Below are positions 17,116 to 25,504 of a DNA stretch of 64,000 nt, in pieces. How positions within the stretch are numbered: position 1 is the first letter of the stretch; every line of letters starts with the position of its first letter. Origin of the DNA: Spirochaetales bacterium. GTDB taxonomy: Bacteria; Spirochaetota; Spirochaetia; SZUA-6; JAFGRV01. The stretch covers positions 19,004 to 83,003 of the forward strand of contig JAFGHO010000028.1 of assembly GCA_016930085.1 (NCBI GenBank). Reading direction: 5' to 3'. Both the position numbers and the translations under genes were made by a program. The notes beneath the pieces are model-generated. The model searched no databases. It was given only the letters and a program-made list of their open reading frames with translations, and was not told where the DNA came from.

Positions 17116-17621
17116 CTATCGCCTCTTTTCATGTCATCCATGAGGTTCATACTCTCCTCGACCAGCTCCCTGTACAATGTTTTTCTCCACGCTTCAGCCA
17201 TACTCTCGTTTAAACCGATCGATTCATGGATCGTTTCTGGGCCATTGAGAAGTTCAACCGGACATTCATCCGCTAATCCCGTCAACCTTTCTTCATTATA
17301 TACATACGGATGCAAACGGCAGACCAGGGGCCGCGTCTCGAGTGAAAGCAGACACCCTTTGCCGGAAAGGAAGATACAATGAAGCTGCCGTCCCCGTTTC
17401 AACACCCTTCTTCTCCCGCCGCTTTTTAGTGTATAGTAATTCCATTGCGGATCGTCCGTCTGTTCGATATATGAACGATCGGAGGGAACCCTGTATTCAT
17501 AGAAATCCTCATATCCCGTACTTTCGCTTATTCTTTCAACATCACCCAGGGTTATAAATATATCTCTGCCGACACAGCAGCAGGAAGACTTTATTCCGGC
17601 ACATAATATACATAATCTCAT
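17112..17621 (-). CDS. YkgJ-family cysteine-cluster protein
   Basis: 169 residues with the Cys spacing of the YkgJ/CxxCxxxCC family, proposed to bind a metal or Fe-S cluster: an N-terminal group (LCILCAGIKSSCCCVGRDI), then C in LHCIFLSGKGCLLSLE, RPLVCRLHPY and ADECPVEL. The family is widespread and its role is not settled. It is cytoplasmic. Its stop codon TGA overlaps the GTG start of the broken DUF486 gene, so the two formed an operon. A perfect 7-bp inverted repeat (GACAGATGGATCTGTC, 17649-17664) lies 28 bp upstream of its start. Confidence 0.82.
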   Translation of the reverse strand: MRLCILCAGIKSSCCCVGRDIFITLGDVERISESTGYEDFYEYRVPSDRSYIEQTDDPQWNYYTLKSGGRRRVLKRGRQLHCIFLSGKGCLLSLETRPLVCRLHPYVYNEERLTGLADECPVELLNGPETIHESIGLNESMAEAWRKTLYRELVEESMNLMDDMKRGDR

Positions 17622-18050
17622 AGTCGTTACACCTTTTTCGATCTTTTCGACAGATGGATCTGTCTTGTCTGATATTCAATATTCCCAAGAAGTCTTAATT
17701 GTATGAAAAGGTCGTATTACTGGTAGGTTAATGATGCGATACTCACCGCTACTTTACATTCCATAAAACACCTGTCCGTAAAAAAACCGGTACCGGAAAA
17801 CAGCGATTGGGAAAAACCCTGCGGTACGTTCCGGTTCCCGACAATAACAATCACACACAAGGCAGATAGAATATGCCAAAAAAAAACACCGGTGTCAAGT
17901 ATTCATGTGATAAAAAGCTTATCTATCTGTACACTGTCTTCCTCAACGGCTCCCCGCAAGAGGCAGTCCGATGGTAAAGACGTTCACGGAACGGTTCCCT
18001 CACATTGCCCGAAACGTCATCACAATTATTCCTTAACCGGAGGATAACTG
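17622..18050. other. Gene-free region
   Basis: No open frame with a ribosome site or plausible composition is seen in these 429 bp. It contains the palindrome GACAGATGGATCTGTC at 17649-17664 close to the YkgJ gene start, a possible operator. The right half is the 3' flank of the isomerase gene; no strong terminator hairpin with a T-run was recognised. Confidence 0.5.
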
Positions 18051-19532
18051 TTAATGAAACGGGTTTTCGGTCACGTATACATCCCCTGCCGGCTTGTTAT
18101 AATAGATATCCCGTACACCAAGGAGTCCAAGTGCACCGAACAGGTATTTTCCGAGATGTTTATAGGTCAAGGCCGTATGATGCGGAAACCTGTTTTCGAT
18201 CAACACATGCCGGTAAAAACGTCCCATCTCCGTAATCCCGATCACGCCGATACTGCCGAACGAATGCGGCTCGAGTGGTAAAACCTCCCCCTGCGCGCAG
18301 TACGCCTTTAGCCGGGTGTCTGCCGTTGATTGAAGCCGGAAAATGGTAACGTCTCCCGGAAGCATCCTTCCTTCAAGGGTTCCCCGTGTAATGTCGGGTT
18401 CTTTTCCCGGTTCCATCAGCCTGTGCATGATACGCTGATAATTGATTTTCGGGTCGCAGATAAAACAGGACGGTGTATTGCCGCAATGGAATCCCATAAA
18501 TAAATCGGAAGACTTATATTGTTTGCATGCCGTCTTCTCTTTTTCTATCAGGTCACGGGGGACGGTATTGTTGATATCGAGGATTGTCGCCGGTGATTCA
18601 CCGGCGCAGGTGAGGATATATTCACTTAATGCCCCGTAAATATCGACCTCACATGAAACGGGGATTCCCCTCAGGGCCAGCCGTGAATTGACATAACAGG
18701 GAACAAACCAGAAATATTTCTCGAAAGAAGGCCAGCATTTATTCGCGAAAATGCCGTAATCGCACGCGCCGAGGTTCTCTTCAAAAAAATTCATCAGGGC
18801 GATCTCGTATCGGGCCAGTTTGGCGAGAAGCCCGGGATAGGTATTGCCGCCCTTTAGTTCCCGCCGCATGTCGTTTACCAGATCCGGAATACGTGGATCA
18901 TTCTCTGCGGAACGATAGATATCATACAGATCGAGTTCGCTGTTCTCCATAATTTCGATACCCAGATCATAAAGCGGTTTGATCGGAGCGTTACAGGCGA
19001 CAAAATCATGGGGCCGGGGCCCGAACGAAAAAATCTTGAGCCGCTTCAGACTCAATATAATTCTTGCAACCGGCAGAAAATCCCCGATCATCGCAGCAAT
19101 CTCGTCGGGAACTCCGACAGGATACTCCGGAATGAACGGAACGGCTTTTTTCAAACCGCAATTGTAGGAAGCACTCAACAATCCGCAATACGCGTCGCCT
19201 CTGCCATTGACAAGGTCGTTTCCGCTTTCTTCGGCGGCGGCCACCATCATGACGGGCCCCTGAAACCGCTTTGCCAAAAGCGATGTCGATATCTCCGGTC
19301 CGAAATTTCCAAGATAGATGATAAGGGTGTTTACCTTCTTATCCTCCATTTCCCGTAATGCCCCGGGCACGTCTTTTTCACTCTCGACAATCGTCTCTAT
19401 GTCCGTGAGTTCGATCTTTTTTTCCGCGGCTTTTTGAAGAACCACTTTTTTTCTTCTTGCCGACAATTCGGTCGGAAAACAATCCCTGCTGACTGCGATA
19501 ATACCGGGATTGATATGGGCGATATTTTTCAT
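18051..19532 (-). CDS. FucI/AraA-like sugar isomerase
   Basis: About 493 residues related to the L-fucose/L-arabinose isomerase superfamily (COG2407-like), which interconvert aldose and ketose with a divalent metal. Supporting stretches are the N-terminal Rossmann-like part (INPGIIAVSRDCFPTELSAR, IIYLGNFGPEISTSLLAKRF), the SCEVDIYGALSEYI segment with an acidic metal ligand, and FMGFHCGNTP with a His ligand. The substrate is not certain. The upstream araD-type gene suggests L-arabinose or a related sugar. ATG 19532 has AAGGAG 8 bp upstream; the extended frame to 19556 is unlikely. Third gene of the operon after a polyol dehydrogenase and araD. Confidence 0.78.
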   Translation of the reverse strand: MKNIAHINPGIIAVSRDCFPTELSARRKKVVLQKAAEKKIELTDIETIVESEKDVPGALREMEDKKVNTLIIYLGNFGPEISTSLLAKRFQGPVMMVAAAEESGNDLVNGRGDAYCGLLSASYNCGLKKAVPFIPEYPVGVPDEIAAMIGDFLPVARIILSLKRLKIFSFGPRPHDFVACNAPIKPLYDLGIEIMENSELDLYDIYRSAENDPRIPDLVNDMRRELKGGNTYPGLLAKLARYEIALMNFFEENLGACDYGIFANKCWPSFEKYFWFVPCYVNSRLALRGIPVSCEVDIYGALSEYILTCAGESPATILDINNTVPRDLIEKEKTACKQYKSSDLFMGFHCGNTPSCFICDPKINYQRIMHRLMEPGKEPDITRGTLEGRMLPGDVTIFRLQSTADTRLKAYCAQGEVLPLEPHSFGSIGVIGITEMGRFYRHVLIENRFPHHTALTYKHLGKYLFGALGLLGVRDIYYNKPAGDVYVTENPFH

Positions 19533-19552
19533 TGTAGCATACTCCTTGCGTA

Positions 19553-20263
19553 TCATAGAGATCGGCCGCTATACTGTCCATAATAGGCATTGCTGCCGTG
19601 TTTGCGATCATGGTGTTTGCGGATGAGTGTGTTCTTTATGTGTTTCGTGTAAGGATTGATGTTAAGCGTGATGCAGGCCGTTTTTGCAATTTCTTCAAGC
19701 ATAATACTGTTGTCAACCGCCTTTTCCGGCGTTTCTCCCCAGGTGAATGGACCATGACAGGCAACGAGGACCATTTGTATTTCCCGGTAGGAAAGATTTT
19801 TAAAAGTCCGGACGATAAGCCTTCCAGTTTCGATTTCATAATCTCCCGATATCGCCTTATCACTCATCACTTTTGTACATGGTATTTCCGATGCGGTGAA
19901 ATCCGCGTGGGTCGTCCCGAACACGGGAATCGGTTTTTTTGCCTGTGCCCAGGCGACCGCAAATGTCGAGTGCGTATGAACCACACCTCCGATCAGGAGG
20001 AAATGCGAGTAGAGACAGGAATGTGTTTTGGTGTCCGTCGATGGATTGAGATCGCCTTCAATAACATTGTTGTCCAGATCGACGATCACCATCTTCTCCG
20101 GAGAGAGTTCCTCGTACGGAACGCCGCTCGGCTTTATGGCAAAAATTTTTCGGTTCCTGTCAATGCAGCTTGCATTCCCAAAGGTTTTTTTAACAATACC
20201 TTGCCTCTCAAGTTCCATGTTGCATCGATATACCCTTTCCTTAAGGGCTTTAAAATCACTCAT
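19553..20263 (-). CDS. araD: L-ribulose-5-phosphate 4-epimerase (class II aldolase family)
   Basis: 236 residues. AraD converts L-ribulose-5-phosphate to D-xylulose-5-phosphate with a zinc ion. Signatures match AraD rather than fuculose aldolase: TFGNASCIDRNRKIFAIKPS, GVPYEELSPEKMVIVDLD, STDTKTHSCLYSHF, the zinc ligands in VVHTHSTFAVAWAQA, FGTTHADF, HGPFTWG and the C-terminal KHHDRKHGSNAYYGQ. ATG 20263 follows TGGAG by 8 bp; the longer frame from 20404 adds residues with no homology. It lies 20 bp before the isomerase gene. No ribulokinase is present in the cluster. Confidence 0.92.
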   Translation of the reverse strand: MSDFKALKERVYRCNMELERQGIVKKTFGNASCIDRNRKIFAIKPSGVPYEELSPEKMVIVDLDNNVIEGDLNPSTDTKTHSCLYSHFLLIGGVVHTHSTFAVAWAQAKKPIPVFGTTHADFTASEIPCTKVMSDKAISGDYEIETGRLIVRTFKNLSYREIQMVLVACHGPFTWGETPEKAVDNSIMLEEIAKTACITLNINPYTKHIKNTLIRKHHDRKHGSNAYYGQYSGRSL

Positions 20264-20472
20264 CTCCTCGACTCCATTTCCAAATAATAAAAACAAGGGC
20301 ATCCGGTATAAAAAGGTCATACGAGCGATACCGGAATCCTTGTGTCGCGCTTTCCCATCGCCGATCCGGATATGCGTTAACGATAACACATAAGGGCCGG
20401 ACACCCTCTTTCCCGATTCCGTTTATAAGCCGGAATCCATTTCCCGGGTATGTTTATATCGCCCGGTATTCT

Positions 20473-21522
20473 CTACGCTATCGCGATCATTGCTTTTACG
20501 ACATTCTCCCTGTAGCCGGAAACGATCGAAAACGCCCTCGATATCTCTTCGAGCTGAAATCGATGCGTTATCATAAATCCCGGATCGAGGTTGCCTGAAG
20601 CGACCGCATCGATCACGATACCGGTACACTCATTCTGACGTCTGATATTCCGGATACATATTTCTTTTCGCCGTGCCATATCCGCCTGAAAGCGGTAATG
20701 CGAAAAACCAGGGATACCAATGACGGCAAGGGTACCTCCCGGCTTAAGGAGCAAGAGGGCCTGTTCAAGGGCTTCCTGCTTTCCGCAGCACTCGAACACG
20801 AAATCCAGCTGAAGCGGTTCATGTTTCCCGATCTCACTCACGACATCGATGCTGTTTGGATTTCCCGTCCACGAGGCGCCGTGCTTCCGGGCTATATCAC
20901 ACCGGTAATCCAGCAAATCGGTGACATATGTCCGGCCGGCCCCCTTCATGAGACAGACCAGCATGACACTCAACCCTATCGGGCCGGCGCCGAGTATCCC
21001 GATATTTCTACCCGTCACGTCTCCGACACTTTGAACGGCATAATACCCGATGGAAAGGGGTTCGCAGATCGTGGCGATTTCCAGGGGCATCGAATCCGGA
21101 ACCGGATAACAGCTTTCCTGCGGCATAACGACATATTCGGTATAGCAGCCCTCGAGCTGCCCCGGACAACCCAGAAATTTCAGGCTTCTGCATGTATGCG
21201 GTCTTCCCGCTTTACATTGGTCACAGGAAAAGCATGATACCGCCGGATCAATCGCCACCCTGTCGCCGGGAGAGACCCGATTGACCCCGGAAGCGACCGC
21301 AACCACGGTACCGCTCATTTCATGACCGAGGATTTGGGGAAATGATATCACCTGTTCACCGATATTGCCGTTCTCGTAATAATGAATGTCCGATCCGCAT
21401 ATTCCCGCCACCCCCACTTTGACGAGGACATCGGTCTCATTCCGTAATGATACCGGAGGGATGTCACAAATCTCTATTTTCTTCCTGTCAACGAGCCGGG
21501 CCGCTTTCATATCTTGTTTCAA
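20473..21522 (-). CDS. Zinc-dependent polyol dehydrogenase (sorbitol/xylitol type)
   Basis: 349 residues of the medium-chain dehydrogenase family. Catalytic zinc ligands are in GICGSDIHYYENG and LGHEMSGTV; the structural-zinc cysteines are in CFSCDQCKAGRPHTC; the NAD-binding motif is GILGAGPIGLSVMLV with an acidic end (VTDLLDYR), favouring NAD. The family oxidises sugar alcohols to ketoses; which polyol is used cannot be read from sequence. It is the first gene of a three-gene operon with araD and the isomerase, which points to use of a pentitol or pentose. Confidence 0.88.
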   Translation of the reverse strand: MKQDMKAARLVDRKKIEICDIPPVSLRNETDVLVKVGVAGICGSDIHYYENGNIGEQVISFPQILGHEMSGTVVAVASGVNRVSPGDRVAIDPAVSCFSCDQCKAGRPHTCRSLKFLGCPGQLEGCYTEYVVMPQESCYPVPDSMPLEIATICEPLSIGYYAVQSVGDVTGRNIGILGAGPIGLSVMLVCLMKGAGRTYVTDLLDYRCDIARKHGASWTGNPNSIDVVSEIGKHEPLQLDFVFECCGKQEALEQALLLLKPGGTLAVIGIPGFSHYRFQADMARRKEICIRNIRRQNECTGIVIDAVASGNLDPGFMITHRFQLEEISRAFSIVSGYRENVVKAMIAIA

Positions 21523-21614
21523 TAGTAAATATTTGTGAATCGAAAGTCAAGATGCATCGGTCTCGCCCGGTATGAGAATCACCTAAAAAAAAGAACTATT
21601 TGCGTATCAGGGTA

Positions 21615-21642
21615 TTTACAATTTCCAATAATTGACTATAAT
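21615..21642 (+). promoter_or_regulatory. Promoter of the HTH-EIIA gene
   Basis: TTTACA (21615-21620), 16-bp spacer, perfect TATAAT (21637-21642). The start point near 21649 leaves a leader of about 15 nt without a Shine-Dalgarno. The stretch downstream repeats GACTATAATAGACAATAG, possibly an operator for autoregulation. Confidence 0.6.
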
Positions 21643-21663
21643 AGACAATAGTGGACTTTAATT

Positions 21664-22392
21664 ATGGCTGATATTGACAGAAAAGAAGAACTTGCTGATT
21701 TTATGACCCTTGCCGAGGTAGCCCAATACCTCAGGGTGGCCGAAAAGACCATTTTCAGGATGATTCACCGGGGGGAGATTCCCTGTGTGAGAATCGGAAG
21801 CCAGTGGCGGTTCGAGCGGTCCGCGATCACCGGATGGCTGGAATCGAAAACCGGAAAAAAAACACAACATGAACTGATCAGGCTTATCGAATCGGACACC
21901 CCGATTGTTCCCGTTTCCAGACTCACACAAAAAGAGTTTATCATCACGGACATGAAACCGGGAACGAAAAAAGAAATACTGGAACAATTGGTCAAGCCTC
22001 TCCGTGACAGGGGAATAGTCGATGACGGCGAAGAACTTATCAGAAAGCTGCTGCAGCGGGAAAAAATGGCGTCGACGGCATTATGGAAGGGAATCGCGTT
22101 TCCCCATGTCAGGAACCCGCGTGAAATCAAAATTCGGCAGCCCCTTCTGGTCTTCGGGATGTGCAGAAAGGGAACCGATTTCGAATCGATCGACGGGGAC
22201 AAGACCTTTCTTTTCTGTCTCCTCTGCATCAACAGTATGACCGCACATCTTCGGGTTCTTGCGCGACTGGCGGAGTGTTTTAAAAGCGGTGACCTTCTCA
22301 AACGTTTTCTGGATGCGGAAAGTCCGGATGAGTTTCTTGGGATTCTCATTCGAATTGAAAAAAACTGCCCCAGACACGATTCGAACGTGTGA
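21664..22392 (+). CDS. HTH (excisionase-type) plus PTS EIIA-Ntr-like protein
   Basis: 242 residues. Residues 12-60 form a MerR/excisionase-type helix-turn-helix (MTLAEVAQYLRVAEKTIFRM, PCVRIGSQWRFERSAITGWL). The rest is an EIIA domain of the PtsN/fructose type with the phosphoacceptor His in KGIAFPHVRNP and the typical SIDGDKTFLFCLL segment. Phosphorylation by a PTS chain would be expected to tune DNA binding. The last eight codons lie within the antisense strand of the tRNA-Arg gene, so the native end may have been lost. A second EIIA gene and an antiporter follow. Confidence 0.88.
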   Translation: MADIDRKEELADFMTLAEVAQYLRVAEKTIFRMIHRGEIPCVRIGSQWRFERSAITGWLESKTGKKTQHELIRLIESDTPIVPVSRLTQKEFIITDMKPGTKKEILEQLVKPLRDRGIVDDGEELIRKLLQREKMASTALWKGIAFPHVRNPREIKIRQPLLVFGMCRKGTDFESIDGDKTFLFCLLCINSMTAHLRVLARLAECFKSGDLLKRFLDAESPDEFLGILIRIEKNCPRHDSNV

Positions 22393-22439
22393 CCTGCGGT
22401 TTAGGAAACCGACGCTCTATCCTGCTGAGCTACTGGGGC
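22366..22439 (-). tRNA. tRNA-Arg, anticodon CCU
   Basis: Minus-strand acceptor GCCCCAG (22433-22439) pairs with CTGGGGC, with discriminator A at 22366. D-stem GCTC/GAGC, T-arm ACACG-TTCGAAT-CGTGT and the anticodon loop TTCCTAA give anticodon CCT for AGG. The anticodon stem has one T-C mismatch at 27-43. CCA is not encoded. Its 3' end overlaps the tail of the HTH-EIIA gene by 27 bp. Confidence 0.93.
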
Positions 22440-22455
22440 CTGTCATTATATGCGG

Positions 22456-22484
22456 AGTCTACGATGTAATCGGCATAATGTCAA
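22456..22484 (-). promoter_or_regulatory. tRNA-Arg promoter
   Basis: Minus-strand TTGACA (22479-22484), 17-bp spacer and TAGACT (22456-22461), placing the start point about 10 nt before the mature 5' end of the tRNA. Confidence 0.65.
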
Positions 22485-22592
22485 TGGCCAAAGAGAGGGG
22501 GACGGGATTTTTCGACAATGGAAACCCTTTCGAGAGTGTGAATCGGAACAGGTAATGTTTATTTAATAAGATAACTATCCAAGGAGGAAACC

Positions 22593-23399
22593 ATGAATCT
22601 TTTATCATTGATTAATCCGGATTGTATGGAAATCGATTCGACCGCTTCGGATAAAACAGAGGTACTCAAAGAAATAGCCGCGCTGGCAAAACGCAATGGC
22701 ATATTGAAAAACATAACAGAAGAAGCAATATTCGCCAAACTGGCGGAAAGGGAAGAAATAGGATCGACCGGATTTGAAAACAGCGTGGCGATTCCGCATT
22801 GCAGTTTCGATACGATAAACGAGTTCGTCACAGGGATCTTAATCAATAAAAAGGGCGTCGATTTCAAATCGATCGACGGGAAAAAAACAAAAATATTCTT
22901 CTTTATTATCGGCCCCGCCGACCAGAGAAACAAACACATCAAGCTGCTGTCGTCAATTTCACGATTGATAAAAAAGAATATACAGACAATCCTGAACGCG
23001 GGTTCAAAGGAGGACATTCTCCGTATCATAGAAAGCAACACAAAAACCGAAGACACGAAAATAATCGAAAAAGAGAAAGTGCTTTTTCATATCTTCATTC
23101 AAACGGAAAAATATTTTAACGATATTCTGCAAATATTGTCCGAGGTCGTCGAAGGTTCGATTTCCGTTCTGTCGACCTATAACGCGGGGTATTACCTTCA
23201 TAAGCTTCCGATTTACACATCGTTCTGGACGGACGAGAAAAAAAAATACAGCAAAATCATCATCGCAGTCGTCGATAAAACACTGGCAAACAATGTGATC
23301 CGGAAAATTAACACGACCGTCGAGACGATCGAAAAAGAATCGGGGATTCTCATCACCGCCAATGAGTTGTTTTACTCGAACGGCCAGATAGATTTCTGA
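22593..23399 (+). CDS. EIIA-Ntr-like protein with PII/CutA-like C-terminal domain
   Basis: 268 residues. Residues 1-150 are a PTS EIIA domain of the PtsN type with phosphoacceptor His in SVAIPHCSFD, flanked by EEIGSTGFEN and DFKSIDGKKTKIFFFIIGP. Residues 160-268 (KVLFHIFIQTEKYFNDILQI, KYSKIIIAVVDKTL, GILITANELFYSNG) have the beta-alpha-beta pattern of PII/CutA-like regulators. The gene lies 22 bp before a CPA2 antiporter, so it probably senses a metabolite or phosphorylation state and gates that transporter. AAGGAGG precedes ATG 22593 by 6 bp. Confidence 0.85.
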   Translation: MNLLSLINPDCMEIDSTASDKTEVLKEIAALAKRNGILKNITEEAIFAKLAEREEIGSTGFENSVAIPHCSFDTINEFVTGILINKKGVDFKSIDGKKTKIFFFIIGPADQRNKHIKLLSSISRLIKKNIQTILNAGSKEDILRIIESNTKTEDTKIIEKEKVLFHIFIQTEKYFNDILQILSEVVEGSISVLSTYNAGYYLHKLPIYTSFWTDEKKKYSKIIIAVVDKTLANNVIRKINTTVETIEKESGILITANELFYSNGQIDF

Positions 23400-23421
23400 A
23401 CCCTAACATGGAGATACATTT

Positions 23422-24708
23422 ATGGAAATATTGAATACGATCCAGTCTTTTTTTACGAACCTGCACCTGCCGTTGATTCTCATTATCGGAACCGTCACCT
23501 TTATCGGATTGTTTTTCGGAAAGACAATGAAATACATAAAACTGCCTTCGATCATCGGATTCATGATCATCGGGGTCGTTCTGGGACCTTCCCTCCTTGA
23601 TATATTGAACGAACCGGTCATGAACAACCTCTCGTTCATAACGGAGATCGCTCTGGGATTCGTCGCGCTGGGTATAGGCCTGGAATTGCATTTAAAAGCC
23701 TTGAAAGAACAGGGGAAAAGCATCATATTGATAATTATCTCGGAATCATTCATGGCGTTTATCGTTGTCACCGCGGTCGTCTATGTCATTGCCCTGGTGA
23801 GTCCGGTACCGGACCATATCGCGCTTCCCCTCGCACTCCTCTTCGGTTCGATCGCACCCGCGAGCGCGCCCGCCGGTACGGTTGCCGTGATAAAGGAATA
23901 TAACGCGCGGGGAAGCCTCACCAAAGCCCTCTATGCGGTCGTGGGGTTCGACGACGGTCTCGGAATAATCATCTTCGGTTTTGCCGCTGCAATCGCAAAA
24001 AGCCTGCTGGAAAGTCAGACCGGAAACACGTCGAACATGATGACACTGATCGTCAATCCGCTGATGGAAATAGGGCTCAGTCTCGGTATCGGATGTGTAT
24101 TCGGCGTACTGCTGCGTTTCATCGTAAAAAAATTACATTCAAATAAAGATATCTTTATCGTTATTTTCGCCTTTGTCTTTATAATCACGGGCATATGCGA
24201 GGTATTCCATCTTTCGGTCATTCTCACCAACATGGTGACCGGAATCATGCTGGTCAATTTGCTGGACAACACGAATATCAACAGAATCGGCGAAGAGCTT
24301 TCAAATGTTCTCCCCCTCCTGTTCATATTGTTTTTCACCCTCGCCGGATCGAATCTGAATGTATATGTCCTGCCTTCTCTGGGACTGATCGGCATTGTCT
24401 ATGTCCTTTCACGATCGTTCGGTCTCATGAGCGGGGCATGGCTTGGGGCGTGTATCGGAGGAGCCGAGCCGAAAATAAAAAAATTCCTCGGAATGGGCAT
24501 ATTGTCCCAGGCCGGCGTCGCGATCGGCCTTTCGCTTATCGTAAAACAGAGGTTCGACGGTATCGGCGCCGACAACGCGGGGGGAATCATCGGGACGACC
24601 ATTATCACAACGATTACCGCAACGAGCATTATCTTTGAAATCATCGGTCCCATCCTGACGAAAATAGCCCTTCAAAAAGCCGGGGAAATCAGACCTGCCG
24701 GGAAATGA
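23422..24708 (+). CDS. CPA2-family cation:proton antiporter
   Basis: 428 residues, very hydrophobic, about 12-13 membrane helices. Family features are the IIGFMIIGVVLGPSLLD segment, FVALGIGLELHLKAL, the discontinuous-helix region ASAPAGTVAVIKEYNARG, and AVVGFDDGLGIIIFGFAAA, where the Asp pair (FDDG) corresponds to ion-binding acidic residues. It would exchange Na+ or K+ for protons at the inner membrane. There is no attached RCK/TrkA-N domain, so control may come from the EIIA-PII-like protein made from the preceding gene. Confidence 0.9.
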   Translation: MEILNTIQSFFTNLHLPLILIIGTVTFIGLFFGKTMKYIKLPSIIGFMIIGVVLGPSLLDILNEPVMNNLSFITEIALGFVALGIGLELHLKALKEQGKSIILIIISESFMAFIVVTAVVYVIALVSPVPDHIALPLALLFGSIAPASAPAGTVAVIKEYNARGSLTKALYAVVGFDDGLGIIIFGFAAAIAKSLLESQTGNTSNMMTLIVNPLMEIGLSLGIGCVFGVLLRFIVKKLHSNKDIFIVIFAFVFIITGICEVFHLSVILTNMVTGIMLVNLLDNTNINRIGEELSNVLPLLFILFFTLAGSNLNVYVLPSLGLIGIVYVLSRSFGLMSGAWLGACIGGAEPKIKKFLGMGILSQAGVAIGLSLIVKQRFDGIGADNAGGIIGTTIITTITATSIIFEIIGPILTKIALQKAGEIRPAGK

Positions 24709-24955
24709 TACATGCGGCATCCGGATTCAGGATGCCTTCGGATTGCCTCGTCCCGAATCCTTCTCCCGTCTTCATCGTGTCCCGATCTTATCTCTCCGGC
24801 ATTCCGTCGATATGCTCAAGACGCAGGTCCTGTATGACACCAATGCAGTAATACACACCTTCCCCGGGCTGGAATTCCATTACTTTAACGCGCCTGTCTG
24901 AAATATCTCCGCGACGGATGGTCCCGTTCGAATCGAACAAAAGCAATGCGGTGTT

Positions 24956-25327
24956 TTGGGCATTCTCGACAATAATCGCATGCGTTACGTCAGCGGGATG
25001 TTCAGGACCCGTTCGCTCGAAAGCCATTGCATAAAAATCGCCGATTTCATGCGCCACAACATCAGAAACGCTTTTATCAATGAGGAGTTTTCCGTCAACA
25101 GACTCAATTATGAAAACAATATCTATCAGGTGCGCAAGGAAGACATCCTCATCACGATCAGACAGGACGCATCATCCATCCTGTTGAGTACATCGCCTGC
25201 TAACGAACAGCTTGTCCGCCTCATCATCGTCGAGGTGATCGTCGAACTGAAAGACTTTTTTACCGGAATCGAGAAAATGAAAAATCTTGACGAGATCGGT
25301 TCGCGGATCATCAAGAAAACGATATGA
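24956..25327 (+). CDS. Hypothetical protein, possibly roadblock/LC7-like
   Basis: Frame of 123 residues from TTG 24956; later starts at 24980, 24998 or 25048 are possible and none has a good ribosome site. The order of predicted elements (CGVLGILDNNRMRYVSG strands, a Cys/His-containing helix IADFMRHNIRNAFINEEFSV, strands VRKEDILITIRQDASSILLS, then a long helix) resembles roadblock/LC7 domains; this is pattern reading only. GC-rich third positions after 25060 support coding on this strand. The frame continues upstream through an in-frame TGA at 24899. The opposite strand is also open. Confidence 0.45.
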   Translation: MGILDNNRMRYVSGMFRTRSLESHCIKIADFMRHNIRNAFINEEFSVNRLNYENNIYQVRKEDILITIRQDASSILLSTSPANEQLVRLIIVEVIVELKDFFTGIEKMKNLDEIGSRIIKKTI

Positions 25328-25369
25328 CCGATCCGTCACAGGAAAGGGAAAACACTGAAGAAAGACAAG

Positions 25370-25504
25370 ATGGTCCCCCTTTATATGGCCGAGCGGGGAA
25401 AAAGCAGCGCCGGCATCGAATTACCGGACATCGAAAACGACGATTCCGCATTTCCCATAATCCGGGGGGTTTTCGTTGACCATCTTTTTTTCACTAATAT
25501 GTGA
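25370..25504 (+). CDS. Possible small protein of 44 residues
   Basis: Short frame starting ATG 25370 (VPLYMAERGKSSAGIELPD, ending DHLFFTNM). It follows the preceding gene closely and overlaps the 3' end of the DUF4332 gene by 11 bp. No good ribosome site, no recognised family. It could be the remnant of a longer gene. Confidence 0.22.
   Translation: MVPLYMAERGKSSAGIELPDIENDDSAFPIIRGVFVDHLFFTNM

Noticed and set aside
18051..19532. Assignment as a true L-fucose isomerase
   Set aside because: The neighbouring enzyme has AraD and not fuculose-aldolase signatures, and the sequence is not close enough to either isomerase to name the substrate.
24788..25057. Minus-strand frame of 89 residues (HAIIVENAQNTALLLFDSNG) that looks protein-like
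   Set aside because: Its codons are aligned with the plus-strand frame, so its G-rich first positions mirror C-rich third positions opposite. It has only a GTG start without ribosome site. The plus frame is preferred, though the choice is not certain.
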